Assembly (NCBI GenBank): GCA_037013685.1
Contig: CM072891.1
Span: 14,422,501 to 14,486,500, forward strand
Length of the DNA stretch: 64,000 nt
Source of the DNA: Acridotheres tristis
Lineage: Eukaryota > Chordata > Aves > Passeriformes > Sturnidae
Direction: 5' to 3'
This document shows, piece after piece, positions 1-14,812 of this stretch. The position numbers and the translations under genes are program-made. Positions within the stretch are counted from its first letter, which is position 1. Every line of letters starts with the position of its first letter. The notes beneath the pieces are model-generated. The model was not told where the DNA came from. It ran no database searches and saw only the letters and a list, made by a program, of their open reading frames with translations.

Positions 1-3000
1 TCTGTGTCATCAAGGCAGCTATAACCCATTATCCTCTCAAATTTTTACAATTAAGCTGGAAGATATTTTGGAAGCAAATCAATATTACTGAAATGATTTT
101 TTATATTTAGAACTTCTATTGTTTATGATGTACTTATTGTATACATGGAAAAAGGAAGTATGTAATTGAGATTCTTCACGAAGACATCTCTAAAAATACA
201 GCAGTTTATTTGCAAACACAAATCCTTACAAGTTTCATGTTACAGACAATATTTTATCCATGTTACCAAGAGGATATTGAGATACAGAAAAGTTTCTCTC
301 AAATATTTCCAAAAGTACTTTTTTCTCAAGTCCTGAAACAGTTGTGCCATAGCAGGAGGCAGATGGAGAGCACAGAACCTTACATGCCCTGAAATCTTTA
401 GGAGAAACATCACCAGCCCTGCACGGCAGCAGCAGCAGGAGGCACTGCTATGACACGAAAGGAGCTGTGCTGCCAAGTGAATTAAGAGGGATAAGAGCTT
501 TCTTTTGACCCTGCTCCTCAAGTATGAATTTCTGAGTTATTGCCTGTAAATTACAAAGCTTTGATTTTCCAGTGCACAATTTAATACACGCTTTGACCTT
601 TCAACATGCCATATGAAACTTTGATCCTTACCAGCCGACTGTCATGGTGAACTTTGCATAAGATGAAAACAATACCTTCCAAAATCATATTCCACCTCCC
701 TTTTAGAAAACCCATAAAATATTTCTGAGGTGGAGAAAACTCATCTTTACACACTGACTCAGAGTAAAAGCTACAGAAGTGCTACATTTAAATGGGTATG
801 GTCAGAAGCCTTGATTATCAAGACCTTTATGCAAGGCTGATAAGAAGCGCAGATTGTCTAGGAAGAAGGTAAATGCCTAAGAAGAATATAAATCAAGCAA
901 GAGTATTCTTACTTCAGCCTTACCTTGGTAAGGATGGGGAAATCACTATCAGGGCTGTCCATGGCTCTTTGGAGCTAGGAGATAGTTCTATCATTTCATG
1001 CACAATTATAGGGTGAGTTCAAAAGGTCTAGTTCAGTCCAATTTCAGAAGAGCTGAGAGATATCTGAACTGCCCACTTGAGAACAATGAAAATTTCATAA
1101 ACACAAAATCCTGTGATATATCTAGTCTTGCTAATGCCATGAAAGTAGAAAAAAAAAAAAAAAAAGCCAAAACAAAGAAATAACATCTCCATGATGAAAA
1201 AAACTAACCCAAAAGCCCAAACAGAAAGAAAAACAGCACACAAAAAAGGTGAAAATAAATGTTTGCAGCAGAAAGTATGCCTTAATTTATTTTTCTTTGT
1301 ATTGGTCTTTTTCTGTCTGGAAGCCCTATAAAATCAGATTGCAATATTTTAAAGACTAGATAATGTATTATGCAATTTCCCTCATGCATGGTAATCCTAT
1401 GTAATTTTTGTATCACACACTAACCTATTTTCATCAATTTGAAAGGATGTTATGAATCCTCCCTCTTCCAGAAGGAAAAAAAACATTTCCCACAGAGTTG
1501 CTGTGCTGCTGGTATTTAAAGCTCATTGTTTTACAGTGCACAGTGAAAACCTGCAATATCAGTTCACAGTCTGCTCTAAACAATTTTTCAGACCTACAAG
1601 CTTTGGATGTCAGTTTAAAGACAGGCTTTGTCAGTTTTAAATGTCAGGTTTTTTTCTAATCTGGAAAGTAATTCTAGAGGCAGCAACCCTGATACCACAT
1701 TGCTCCTTCATCAGTGCTTTCTCTCAGAATCCTTCTGTTCCCAAACCAAGGCATTTCCTGGCTTTCTTCTGACTGCTAGTAGGCATATATTCCCCACACT
1801 CACAGAAAACCCACCAGCATAAATCTCTCTGACTTCCCTCTCTTGCCATCATGTGATCAATGGGACTGGAAAAACGTGCACAGATGAGTGCAGTGACAGG
1901 ACTCCACAGCCCAGCAGGACATCCCCACTGTGCTTGTGCTCAGAGCACACCCTGAAGGAGGGGACATCTCTCCCCTCTGACTCTAGGCAGCCTGGGGTGC
2001 ACCTTCTGACGTTTGAGCCTGCTTGGCATGTACAAACAGCCCAGCCACGCTAATTCCTGATTGTCACACTGTACAGAGGACTCCCAGGGAGGGCTGTTAT
2101 ACCCTTAAAACTGGCTATACAAATTCCACATCAGTCAGGATTGGCTTTTTGCCTCGGAGCATTCAAGCCTATTTTGCTGCCAGTTTATGCCAGCACTGCT
2201 AGCTGACCTCCTCAGCTGCTGGCATAAATTGCTGCAACACACCCCTAAATTTCCTCCACAGGGAGCAGATTTGCTGAATTAGAAGGTGCAGTCTTCAGAT
2301 AGCTACATTTCTAGATAACATGCAGAGGCCAGGAAAGACAAAGAGTGCATCAACTCGATCTGTGCTCAGTGAGGATCCAAAGTGTCACAGGAGCCAGCCC
2401 CGGCTGCTGCACTGTGGTGGCTGGGAGGACAGCAGGACTCATCCATAATAAGGGGAGACAGACGTGCAAAGTGAACAGAACCATGATTACAGAGGAGAAA
2501 TGAAGAGTTGCCTGACAGTGTCACACTGGGTAAGAAAAAGGCAGGGAGGATTAAGGACGGCATCAGAAGATACGTCTCACTGCTCTGTGACTCCAGCACG
2601 GCCCTGCTGGCAAGCCAAGCGAGCAGGGGTGTGGTGAAAAAGTCCTGTCCAGGAAGGTGATGAGGGCTTGTGAATCATTAGGACGATGATTCCTGCTTTT
2701 ATTTTGATTGCATTAGTGGTCTGTGGTGTTTCAGGGCCTATTTTCAGTAAGGTATTTCCTTGGTAACAGGAATATAGTTTGAAATGCTTTTCATGTAAGA
2801 CTTGGAAGTGCTAGAAACAGAAGTCTGATATGTAAGCCTAGGATGGGGCCAGATTAAATAAAATGTGAGGCAAATTTCCCTTAACTCCTCTGTGCTATTA
2901 TTAAAAGGCCACTAATTAGAGATAGAAGATAATGCTCCTAGACTCTAGCCAGCTTCACCACAGCTGCAGTGGTGTTATTTGGATATGAGAGGGAGAAAGA

Positions 3001-6000
3001 ATGAGTTTATAAATGAGAGGGATCATAACACAGACTTTCAGCACCACCAATTAAACGGTGCCTCAAGAACTATCTTCACATTTTCAGTCATTTGGAGACC
3101 TCGCGATAATTGATAGGAATAAATCACATGGCAAATCATGTGATAACTCCCTTGCAACCTTCAATAATTGAGACTCATAGGGGTCAGCTAAAGTCTGCTG
3201 AAGTAATTTTCACTTGGTTTCTAAACATGCATTACAAATTAGCTTTGATTCAGCCTTGGAAGGCAAAGGAAAAAAACATAAAGCAAAACAAACAAAAACC
3301 AATACACATATGCTCTCTCCGAGGTCTGCATTTGTCTGATCCAGTGCAGCCTGACTTCCAGTGCCTTCTCCAGGTCCTCTCTCAATGATATTTGATAATT
3401 TTCCCTACCTGATAATTATAATTTTGTCTTAAAAGATGCAATTTTTGGGGGTAACAGAACTAGATATGATATATATAGTTCCAATTCCAGCAAATCTGAA
3501 AACATGGTAAATGAGCACCTGACACATTGGACAGGTGACATTTGAGAAGTCCATCTTCAAGAACTGGAAGAACTTGGAATAGTTGGTCCAGGATTTGTGA
3601 TACTAGGTTTATAAGAGATGTTAGCTAGGCAGATTTTATGCAGATGTTCAGACTTTCAGACTAGTTTCCTATTAAACAGCAGTTTGGATCAAACTGTGAA
3701 AACTTTATGCATTGCCTCATGTAGTTGACTTTGCAGAGATTCTCCATCTTTTCTATTAGTACTATCCCCCTACTGCATTAGTGCACTGAACCTATCTGTA
3801 TTTAAACAGCTTCCTAGTGTGGATCACTATAGGCTGCTGTCTTCTAATTGCTGAATCAAGTATGCATAAATAATTTACTGAAATTGCATTGTTGCACTAA
3901 GACAATTTTTAAAATTACCTCATGTAACTTCATTAAACTTCAAATCTGGAACATTAATTTGAGGAAAGAATAATCACTACTTTTGTATTATTAAATCATT
4001 CAGGTAATAAACACGTTCTCAAAAAAGTCACCTGATGAGTTTCAGTCATCAGATTGAAATTGTAAATGGAATCGTCGTCTATGTATTAGAAAAGCACATG
4101 CCATGTTTTGTTAACATAATCAGAAAAATGGAGCTGCCACAAACCCTTTCCCCATCTGCCAGTCATTGCATTAAATGTTTCTGCAATTTTATTAGAATTC
4201 TCTGTCTCTGCAGATCCTGCTCAACTGTGAAATTGGAATTGCAAACAGAAATATTACATTTCTACGTACAGTAGTGAATAAAAAGTCCAATTTTTACATG
4301 TGGAGAGACAGGGGAAATGTTTTTTTAAGATAGAAAAACAGCAGAGGGAATATCCTCTCTTCCCCTGAGTATGAGGCAGAAGTAAAAGTGTCTGTTTCCT
4401 TTGTGGCATTTTTCTATGACAGCAGGTAGAAACTGAGAGGTGCAGGAGCAGCTTTCTGTCAGTAGCTTTAACACAGAAAGGACAGAAGGCTGATTTTCCT
4501 TCTGGTCCTTGGAGAGGGACACCAGCTGAAGGTTAATAAGCCTGAGTTGCTCTGGCTGCTGCAGATCAGACTGCCAGAATGGATGAGTCAAGGTTGGAGA
4601 AGGAGTGGGCAAGCCCTGCTGCCTAAATCCTTACTTGTAGCCCCATTCGTACTATACATTTGTTGCAATAATGCAAGAGGTATTTGGAAAGGTTTATCTA
4701 GTTCTGATAACATCACCTGTGTTGGATATTCCTGAAGCATTATTTCTAAGCCTGATAAAACACAGTGGTCAAAAAGACTTTGGTGAGTCTGATGATTGAA
4801 GCATCTTGTCTACCGGGAAAGTGTTTTCACACCTCTCTTAATAAAAAGTCTCAATATAATGCGTTTCTCCACTTCCCCACTCTCCCTTCTCCCATCTTCC
4901 TAGTTTCATGATATTTGTTATAATTTTTAAAGGGTTTTTTCCGAGAGTCAAATGCAAACACACTTAAATTTTCAGTTTGCCTGCAAAGCACATTTGCATC
5001 CCTCCTGAAAAATGACAAATCAAAATGGAAAGAGGGACATGAGAAGACTGCTTGTTCAGCCCCTTGTGCAAGCATCCTACCATTACCATTAAAGACACAA
5101 GAGAGGTAAAAAGAAGGACCTCTGGGTTATCTGGAAAAAAAAATAGCAATGCCTCTGTAGAGCTGGTTTTCTTCCCCCCATTGACCGCAATGATCTCATG
5201 AAGTCGTGAAGTTTAATTAATCCTGCATCAGCAATACTTGATTTTTCAGCTCTTTGCACTGATTGACACTTACCTGCAAACAAAAGGTAGAAGCTACACA
5301 CACTTAGTCCAGCATTCCTAAAGGACTGCTACTATCTCCTTTCACAAGAATTAATGTCCTTGATTTTTTCTCTTGAGTTAATAGAATGTTCAAGAGCTGT
5401 TCAAAGATTTCTGTCTTTTTCCACAATTTTTTCTTCAGCAGTCTCCACCTTAGATCAAAGTCTTGGTCTACTTTTCTTTCTCATCATAACTGAACTCTGG
5501 TATTAGTCATGGCTTCTTGGGATTTCTATCTAGTCTAGCCTATCGTAATGATCCATGGAAAATGGCACTCAGAGAAGCAACTTTGTCACACTACCTGGCT
5601 GAGGACACAGAATCTGTAGCTGCCTTCACTCTCTGATGCAATTATGAGTCCTTCATAAATACTACACATCAGCCTGTTGCATTCATCTTTCTCTCCCTAA
5701 TAACATTTAGCCTTAAATATTTTTTAAGAAATCTAGCTAGAGCTGTGTCCCCTTCTACTTCTTGCACGGGGCACAGCCCACAGGGTGCTCTGTGGTCCCT
5801 GGTGCCAGCATGCAGAGTTCTTAGGACATGAGCAAAAAGCAGATTCCCTCCCTCTCTGGCCTGTGAGCAGAGCACCTTTCCTTTTGCTGCAGCCTGGGCT
5901 GACCTGATAGCTCCAGAACAAACCTGTTACAGAGCAGGGTCACAGCTAGTTACAGGACTCCCCTAGGCATCATCCCCCAGTCCCCCACCCACAGTACTCT

Positions 6001-9000
6001 TTTCTGAAGCTGCTTCTTTTTCTGTTTGCAGTTAGAAGTGTGTAGGCAGATGTTTGTGTGTCCACACATACAGAGATCCTTCACATCTAAACCCTTAAAA
6101 TTAACTCTCCCTCCTTCAGCTTGCGATAGATAACCATAGGTACATCACTTTAGCACCTGTGCTGTACCTGTCATCTGTGGCATCTTGAAGCAATTTAAAC
6201 TTGGTTCTTAATTATTTACATCAGGTTTAGTCTAGTGTTGGTAAGGTGCAACGACAATGATGCAAAACTTGTATAAGCAGATAAGAAAATGAGACCCCAT
6301 AACTCTTTATAATCTGCCTTGAATCAGCCTTCTCATAGGCTGCTTAAAAGGATTTCTTCTTCTCCCTCCCCATTTGTAGGTTCTACAAGCTGTGCTTTTG
6401 TAACAAGTCTTGTTTAATGAGGATTTTGTTTTGGAACAAAGACACGCTTCCTTGGAAGGTCAGAGATGGCTAGATTTTACTCTCAGACAATTTCCTCGAA
6501 TCAAATTCATCCAAGGATAAACAATGAATTCAGAAAAACTGTGTAACGTCCTTCTAAATGTCCCTGGATGTTGTCCCCCTGGCAGGGGGGCAACATATGA
6601 AAAGCTTCAACATTTTACAATCGCACTCTAACACATAATCTAACAATTTTACAGAAGAGAGATTTTCGTACCTCTGCAAACTTGTCTGGAATAATTTTAA
6701 AACCTGAACTTTCTTGACAGGACCTACTCTGCATTTCTGAATTTCATATTCCATGCAAAAAGAAATTGGCACTTTCAGTCTAAATAATTTTGCTTTACTT
6801 CAAAGAAAACCAGTGAAAAACAGAAAGCAAACACAAATTTGTTGTGAGGGTGTATGACGTAGGGATTTCTTTTTCAAGTTGCCATCTTGAATCTTTTCAC
6901 TGTAGCCATCAAACAGAACTGCTTGCATTTAAAAGTGTTGCATAGAGAAAATAATAATGAAAAATAACGTCTTTGTAACACTGTAATGAAGAATGAGATT
7001 CTGCTTTCACCCCCATGTAATTTCCTTCCATGATGACCTTCTTGTACTTGACAACATGGAAGGAGGAAATGAAGCTTACCATGGTGTAAATTTACCTGTT
7101 ATGACCTTGGCATAACTAAGTCATAAAAACGGATAACTACAACAAATGAGCAAAGTCCTGAAGAGAAACTGAACTGATTTTCTGCAAATTTAGCTTGTTC
7201 CATAGGATGTTGAATAGTATGCAACAAAGCCAAGTCTCAGGACCACAAGCTACAAGTTGGCAGATTTTTCTGGAGTTGCTTTACTGACTTTAAGTGAGGA
7301 TGAAGATGTGGATGTGTCTGAACACAAACTGAACAAGATATCCCAGTTTATCCTAACTAAATCTATCTAGGCCTAGAAACAGATACTAATCCTTTTCATT
7401 ATAGAAGAGAGAAAATATTTTTGCTCACAATCTTAATTAAGTATTCCCAAACTTTTTGTTTAAGCTCAACTACTTAAAGATTTTGCCAGTATCTGGAATA
7501 GTTACAGCTTTATAACAGCCCTTTCCACTTTCTTAAGAGATATTATCAATTCATTTTCACCCCTAAAACTGTAGGGTTTTTAGTAGTATACATCATGGTC
7601 ATCTGGCTCATCTCAATCTGGTTTCCCAGTGGAGTACAAATACATATGGCACTGCAGACTTACTCCAAGATGTCAAGGTAACATAAGAGTTTAACTTCTC
7701 ATCAGATCTCATTCCTTTCAAGGCTTCTTGTAAGAGACTTATTTAATACAGATTTTTCTGATGTGATCTATAGATTTGTAGAAATGCAATGAGATCTGTG
7801 GGAAGATGATTGGGGGTAAAATTAGAGAAAACTGGGAAGTTAAATTCACATTCTAACAAAAGCTATAAGAGCACAGAAATTATAGTAAAATGCAGCTGCT
7901 ACTTCCTGGCTGGAAAGCAGTTGGCATGCAGAAAATCTCTTCAAGGATTCCCCCTGCACCCCCACAGCCTGCATCCTTAATCACGTGCTAAGAGAGATGA
8001 AATGGAGAGTGGAGTGGAATGGAAACACCATGGCCAGGCTCTTTTGCAATCTTTCCAGTGATGATGGCACCACGTAGCCAGCAAATCGCATAGCAGCTGT
8101 CAGCCAAGGTACAGGTCTTGCTGTTGAACCAGCAACTGTGGCAAAATTTCTGTCCTTGGATTAATTTTCTTCATTGTAATCTCATTGCAATGTCAGTGCA
8201 CACCTGAATCCCTGGAGTTAAAGCCAAAGTTATCTGCCTCCAAGGTACGATTGCCCCTCACTGAGCTTGCTCTCTATATTTCATTGACTGCATCTTAAAG
8301 AGTGAAACCAGAGAATTTTACACCTGTCAGTTACAGGTCATGTATGACTAGTCACTCAAGCCCCACCCAAAAGTAAAGAAATAGTATAAAAGTGAGGTAA
8401 GGGTGGGGAGAAATTAGGGAGGACTCCATGATAACTTCAGGAATCAGTTAACAGGCTGAACTGATATTCTCCTCCGTAGAGATGCCTATTGGTTAATAAC
8501 CTTACTCTGTGTACACTAAATTATTATCTCAAGATAGCACAATTTTGTATTGTCAGTGTATTTATTAATAAAGTGTGTTATTCCATCCCTTAAGGGTGCT
8601 AGCAGTTCCTGGCAGTGGATAACATACTCAGCTAGGAGTGGAGAGATTCAGGTAGGGACTCTCTCTTCCTGAATTGCAATAAAGGATTTGCCTCTGATGT
8701 GCTGTTGGCGCGTGTCTCTAAACAAGTCAGTTGAACTGGCCTCCAATATAGTGAGCTGTTCACTGGAGTCCCCATAATGGGACACTGACAGACTGATCAG
8801 CCTCAAGGGTCTCATTCTCTCTGGGGCACTGGCACACTGATCAAACATAAAGAAGGTTCAAGAAAAAACAGCTTTTCACTTGACAAGATTACTAGCTGAT
8901 CACTGATTTTCTGCAGTCTCTAAATCATTTATCAAATGGCAAGAACTGACATACCTCAGTGCTGCTCCAGTATCTTAACTATGAGATGAAAGGCTTACAG

Positions 9001-9040
9001 TATTTCCCCCACGGCCTGAGCTACCTCTTCTTCAAGCACA
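1..9040. other. Non-coding stretch, no gene recognised
   Basis: I see no exon, RNA gene or intact transposon here. Open frames are under about 95 codons, lie on both strands and show no domain. Small landmarks are four CAG units at 427-438 and a run of 17 A at 1149-1165. The stretch 1850-2060 is richer in G+C than its surroundings but matches no repeat I know. At 2690-3200 the sequence is complex and holds homeobox-like cores (CTAATTAG near 2912, a TAATTGAT core near 3107) and a CAGCTG E-box near 2962, so an old enhancer is possible but unproven. There is no CpG-dense segment that would suggest a promoter. Confidence 0.7.
1149..1165 (+). repeat. Poly-A homopolymer, 17 A
   Basis: This is an uninterrupted run of 17 A. 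No AATAAA or ATTAAA lies just upstream and no flanking target duplication is visible, so it reads as a simple homopolymer rather than a retroposon tail. Confidence 0.85.
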
Positions 9041-9115
9041 AAAAAACCCCCAACCAACAACAAAACAAAACAAAAAAAAAAAAAAAACCCCAACCCACAA
9101 CAACAACAACAACAA
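9041..9115 (+). repeat. A/C-rich low-complexity tract ending in (CAA)6
   Basis: The tract is made of A runs broken by C: a run of A, then CCCCC, AACCAAC, several AAAAC units, about 15 A, and six perfect CAA units at 9098-9115. The open frame that crosses it gives a Lys/Pro/Thr/Asn-rich peptide that comes from the repeat, so I do not treat it as coding. Tracts like this are common in bird intergenic DNA and are length-variable. Confidence 0.85.
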
Positions 9116-9118
9116 TCA

Positions 9119-12100
9119 CTGTTTATGTACTGGAATTATTACCTACAGTGTTAATACAGTTACAATATAACATTAATTTGGATATATTTGTTTCCGTCAA
9201 ATCTAGCTCTTAAAAAATAGGAATATCAACTGAGTAGCAAATATGCTTTTCTTAGCTGATGGCAGGATCATATGCTGCCTGGCTGAGCATGTAACATCAT
9301 CCAGGGTTGCCATACATTTGTGCTCTCAGGGTTTTGTTACTATTTCACAGGTGGCCTCTGGATTGAGATATAGTAGGCTGACTCAGCCTATTCTGGCTTT
9401 TTACTCCAATCCCACTGTGAGATTGAATGCTGCTCTGGTATGAATAGGGGATGAGTTTTTTGAAGTCAACAGAACAGTACCCACTTGTGCCAAATGAGAA
9501 TCTGTCCCATATTGCTGTTTTAATTAGAGTCATGTCAGAGCTGCTGTTTCATACATATCGATTAATCAAAATGTTACATGAAACATATGGCACCAACAGG
9601 AGTAGGGTAAAGGACATCATCTTCCACTAGTCTTATCACATGAATATTAAGTCCTCATCACTATCAGATAATACTTAATGCAAGCATATTTCTGTCAGGT
9701 GTACAAAAACACAGGGATATAGTCACCACTATTAGGTTGATGCAAACAGCTGTCCACATGGGATAAATTTAATGATATACTCCAGATGCTGTTGAAAACT
9801 GGCTCCAGAAATCAAGCAACCTGCCACTACTCATCCTTCCAGATCCAAGCTCCCAGCTTCCAAACTGAGCTTTTCATCTTTTAACAGTGCTTAATGATAG
9901 CTGATCCTGTAATTCCATAAACAAATCAAGAGATATGGCCCAGGACCAAAATATTCTTTCCCTGAAGAGAAGTCTAGACACATCACAGTATTTTTTATTT
10001 TGCTGGCTATTTCTTTTAACACTGATTAATCCACCCAGGCTGCATTTTGAAACATCACCAGAGGCAATTTGCATAAGCTATTTTGTGTGCATGGTTTCTC
10101 TCCATCTTTTCAATGTCCTTGTATCACAGAAATCACTTTGATCTATCTTAACTAAGTGTGGTGGCACCAAGCAGCTGCTGCTCTGCCACAGTTCCACATT
10201 TCCAGAAATACAGAACAAAGGTCCCAGCCTTTTGTGGTCATTAAAGCTAGTCTTGCAATTTACCATACGGATCAAGATGTTGTGCTGCAATGCCCTTGAT
10301 GGAATCCTGTCTCTGATAATTGCTCTGCCTTTATAAATTTCTCTCTGCTTTTCAGCTTTACACTGGTTTTATGCTGATTCCATTGGAGCCCTTGGGTGGT
10401 TTTGGCACTTCACTACTTAGGTCAGTAAAATTGCTTTTTTAAACATGTAAGTTGCCACTTCTAGTGTTGAATGTGACAGCAACTTCAACACCATTCAAAG
10501 ATACTCAATCTTTAAGAAAAATAATGATGAAAAATGTTGAAAGTGGATTACTCAATAAAAAGTTATTGTGTATGCTGGATTTTGGCCAGATAGGTTTGCA
10601 TCTCTATTGTTGGGACACTCTTGAGAAGTGACATTCTTGAGGAGTGAGATGAAAGCCACACTACTGAAGACTGGACTTGACATCAGGAGGTGTAATGTGC
10701 AGGGAAGGATACTGATGTGCCACAATACAACTGCAATCTCCCTTGCAGGTCTGCATGCCAAGCCAACTGTTTCCACCACTGACCCCGATTCTTCTGCAAA
10801 ATTACCAAGGTGGCAGCTAAAGCCCTGTTCTTCCTGAAGTAAATTTTCTACCTGGGAAATGATCTTCTGAATTTCTTTTGTGGCTTCATAAACCATCAAG
10901 ATGGTATGTGGGGTGATGCAAGATAAAACCACACCCTATACTTTTAGTTTTGTGGGTATTTCCTTATAGGATAGACATAACTTAAACAAATGTCATGAGC
11001 ACATATTTTTCTGCATACATATAGGAAGAATAAACTGTTTACTTAAAATTTCAGATAGCATTATCCCTAAATATCTCTACTTTCATTGAGTAGGCACTCT
11101 GAAAAAGATTCTCAAGCTACAAAAGATATCAACACTATGAGCATGCATCTCAGGAGCATTTGGATCCAGAAACACGTCTGCCAAATGAAATTATTTATGC
11201 TAGATAAAGGAAATAACTGGCCTTAATGTACTACTCTGTGTCCTCTATATCCAGAGTTATTTGTCCTGCAATTTGAGAATTATCCAGTCACAACAAAATT
11301 TCCATGAGAAAAAACACATGTCTTTTGCACCTGAGGTGAATCTGCTTATGTAACAATGAGGGAAACTAGGCCCTAAAGAGCAACTGTCAATGAATTTCAC
11401 TTTTACAGTTCATCTGAAATGCTCATGGTTCTTTTATGAAGACATAAACTGTTCATCTTAGAATAAGATGAGGAGTATTTGTATCATTATGCTTGCTTTC
11501 CTTTTCCATCTCACAAGGAAATTAAGTAAATTTCTGACTCTTCAAAAGATCCTCTAATCTTGTGCACCTTTTCCAAGACACTACAGACACTGATTTCATG
11601 GGCAGTTGCAAATGTGCAACTGCTAGGAAAATCTAGTGCCAAATCTCACCCTGCAGACAGTGCACTTGGAAAATATGGAACCAAGTGATTTTGCTGGATA
11701 GCCTTGAGAAGGGGCCAGACAATGGATTTCTCAGTCACATATTTTCTCTTCAGCTGAGCACAGTAAAGAGTGAAAGTCTTATTAAAATAATTTCTTCTTC
11801 ATGCTTACAGCTCTTTACTATTAATATACAAAAATGCATCTTTCTGTGAACTATCTATCTTCAATGTAGAAACAATTTACAAACAGTCAAATTAATAACT
11901 GGACATTTTATCACAGTACTGACACCTTTCAACAGCAATCTCCAGAAGTCAGAACTTCAAGCTTGATGAAGAAAACTGAGAGGGGCAAAAACCCCTTAGA
12001 CCTACTAGTAAAGGAAAGCTGCCAAGGCTTTGGGAGCTTAGCTACAGTTTGTGAGCTCCAGTCACATCAGCCATGTCTGCATTGTTTGAATTTCCACATC

Positions 12101-14479
12101 CTAGGAGAAAGGCAGCTCCATACATTACTGGATTCATATGCATTAATGCAAACCCTTTGTACATTTCCCTCTGGTCCTCCTTGGAGAGATGTTCTAACAA
12201 AGTGCTATCTTATCAAAACCTCTCACAATGTGATTTTAGAGGAGAGTTTTTGCAGACTACATTGTGCTAAGGTAGAGCAGGAATGGGAATAAGAGAAAAC
12301 AAGATACAATTCTTAAACTATGCATTTTCTAATTTTTAATCATTATCTTGGGTCTGGGTGCAGGTTGCACTGACCAGTTTGACATAAGCTGTATGCTAGT
12401 TTGCATTCTTATAGAGGCTGACATCTTGGAAACCTGTCAAGATTGCTACTGTCTTTTACAAGAATTTCTATTACCTGGGGATACAACAAAGTACTTACAA
12501 AGCATTTCAAAAGTATATAAATCTAACTGACATTTTACCCAAAATTGCAATGCATTTAACTAACTTTTCAAAGTGATTTCTGCAGTACAAACCACAGTCT
12601 GCACCTACACAAAATCAAGGTCATCTATGCGTTATATTTTTCTTGCATGGAAAGCACGTTGGTGCTTTCATTCTGAACAAGATCTCAGTTTAGTCATGGG
12701 GACAATGAAATCCAGAAGAGAAAACATGAAGTCAGCACACATCTCTGCGATCATCTGCTCTGCACAGCTCAGTGCATAATGAGAGCTGTTATAGACTCCC
12801 AGCCTCTTATTGTTATTCTTCTGTTCCAGGGCAAAATCAGCTGGCACAGCACAGACAGCTTTCACGGGTGTTTTCAGCTATAATGTTTTCCTTGTGCTGC
12901 AGTAGATGAGGATCACTCACACAACTGGTTCCTTTCCTTCTTCTGGCATTACCGTGTGGTACTGAACTAGATGAGGTTTAATAATGTCTTATACCTCTGT
13001 AGCTGAAACTGCTGAGAATATCTGAACACAGGGTGAATTGTTACATTAAATGTCTCACAGAATAGTGGCTGCTCCTGCAGCTAGGATCACATGTGAAAAT
13101 TTACAGTTATGGTACAGGTAGCATTAGAACACTGCAGGGCACAATTACAAGAAATAAGGAAAGTTTTGGCAATTTGCACCCAAAGTAAAGGTATGGACCT
13201 TGAGTTTGAATGGGTCTAGCTGCTTGAGAAGGGATACTTATAGTCTGTGAGCTGTTCTTTGTTTTCTGCTAATATAAAAATATGTTAAAAAAAATCTTAC
13301 TACCTTTTTTTTTCCTTTTTGAAATTATTAACTCTATCACATTCTTTAAGATTCCTTGAGATTTAAGTACTTGAGCAATTGAAAGCTCAGTTTGAATTGA
13401 TGTTGCAATTGCACCCTTAAATAATGACTCCTACAGTTGATGAGGGACGAGCTCTAAAACAGGTTAGAAATTATTAATTATTAGGTCTTAAAGATGGTTA
13501 CACATATATTTGATTCATTTTATGTTTGTTTCATTTTATCTTTGTACCAGCGATGTTGTATTGAAAAATTGGTGGCTAGAAAAGCAGCTTTGTTTAGTTG
13601 CCATTTGATGATAGAAGAAAAATATATTGACTGTTTCCATGTAAGCACAGGAGAAGTGTCTTTCATTCCTCATCACAAATTGCCATTCTCCCTAGTCAGC
13701 AGTTACTTGCATGGAACTTTACTGTCCCTGCAGTAAGGTTTGTATTCATCAGTTGTGGAAGGAAGGGCTAAAGAGAAAGTGTTTGACCTGGAAGGTCACA
13801 CATTCCAGGGAGAGAACTCGCTCTCTGAGTTTTGCTGTGGTTAGCTGTAAATTTTTAACCATGAACTACACATGCCACTTGTTTTATTCTCATCACTTTT
13901 AGGTTACAATTAAAATCCAAACACGGGAAAACAGTCTATTTCTTTGAGCTATCTGCAGACTTCTTCATGGGGACTTGATCCTTCTTTAAAGAAAGGAGAT
14001 TCATATGCAAGAACAGAAAGACAGATCCTGTTCTTCCTTGTAACAGTCACAAGCAGAAGCCATTAGAAAGGCTATAATCCAAACTGAAGGAGAAGTAGAC
14101 AGAGCAAATCATAGTAGACTGACAGATATGGCCTTATATTCAAGGTATTGGGATCAAGGTGTAGGACATCTGAGTCCAGTCAAAATTTGGCAGAGTTTTT
14201 CCCTAGGCTTCCCAAAATAATTTTCAAATCACTTATATTTGGTCTCTCTAAAATCCCTCTCTTGTTGCAGGTCTTGTTTACTTGGTTGAAAGTTGTTTTG
14301 CATGAACACTGTTTGTTAATGTAGTATTCCTATATGCATTATTCCTACCCCTCAAGGCCTTTGGGATCACTGAGGATGTCTCATTTCTTTTGAAATACAA
14401 ATAATACTCATAAATAGAATCTGGTTCACTTAGGAAAGGGAGGTATAATGAATACTTGGCATTTAGCTATATGGCCACT
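9119..14479. other. Non-coding stretch, no gene recognised
   Basis: No gene, RNA gene or repeat family is recognisable. A minus-strand frame of 126 codons at 10552-10932 is one of the longer non-repetitive frames in the window and has an amphipathic, coding-like N-terminal part (see findings). It has no recognised domain and no convincing splice or promoter context. A T-rich stretch lies near 13305-13320. The rest is ordinary AT-rich single-copy sequence. Confidence 0.65.
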
Positions 14480-14812
14480 GGTCAGTAGGATCACAGAGAA
14501 GAAAGACAGGAAGAACTACAAAAGAAGAACAGAATATATCTAGAAGGAAGGTTATAGTGAAAAAGAGATGGGAATGGGGACTTCAGAGACTGAGGTTACA
14601 GGAAGGTAGAACTGAGTACAGAGCAAAAAAAGTCTTAAAAGAAGAGATAGAACAGAAAGAAAGAAAAGGAAAAAATGAAAGTGAGAAAGAACCTGGAAAA
14701 GAAAGAATAAATGGAAAGACTAGTAAAGCAATGAAATTTTGGAGAAAATATTTAGGAGCAACAAATATACTACAGAGAAAGGAAGAGGATAAAAGAGTAA
14801 AGAAAGCATAGG
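14480..14812 (+). repeat. Purine-rich (GA-rich) low-complexity region
   Basis: For about 330 bases the plus strand is dominated by A and G (GAAAG, AAGAA and GGAAG words) without a fixed repeat period. The open frame inside it translates to a Lys/Glu/Arg-rich peptide, as expected from purine-only codons, and the opposite strand gives a Phe/Leu/Ser-rich one. I therefore read both frames as composition artefacts. Polypurine tracts can adopt triplex structures, but the lack of mirror symmetry makes that weak here. Confidence 0.7.

Noticed and set aside
8959..9213. 84-codon frame with Lys/Pro/Thr runs
   Set aside because: The residue runs come from the A/C-rich tract and (CAA)6. The flanks show no coding signal.
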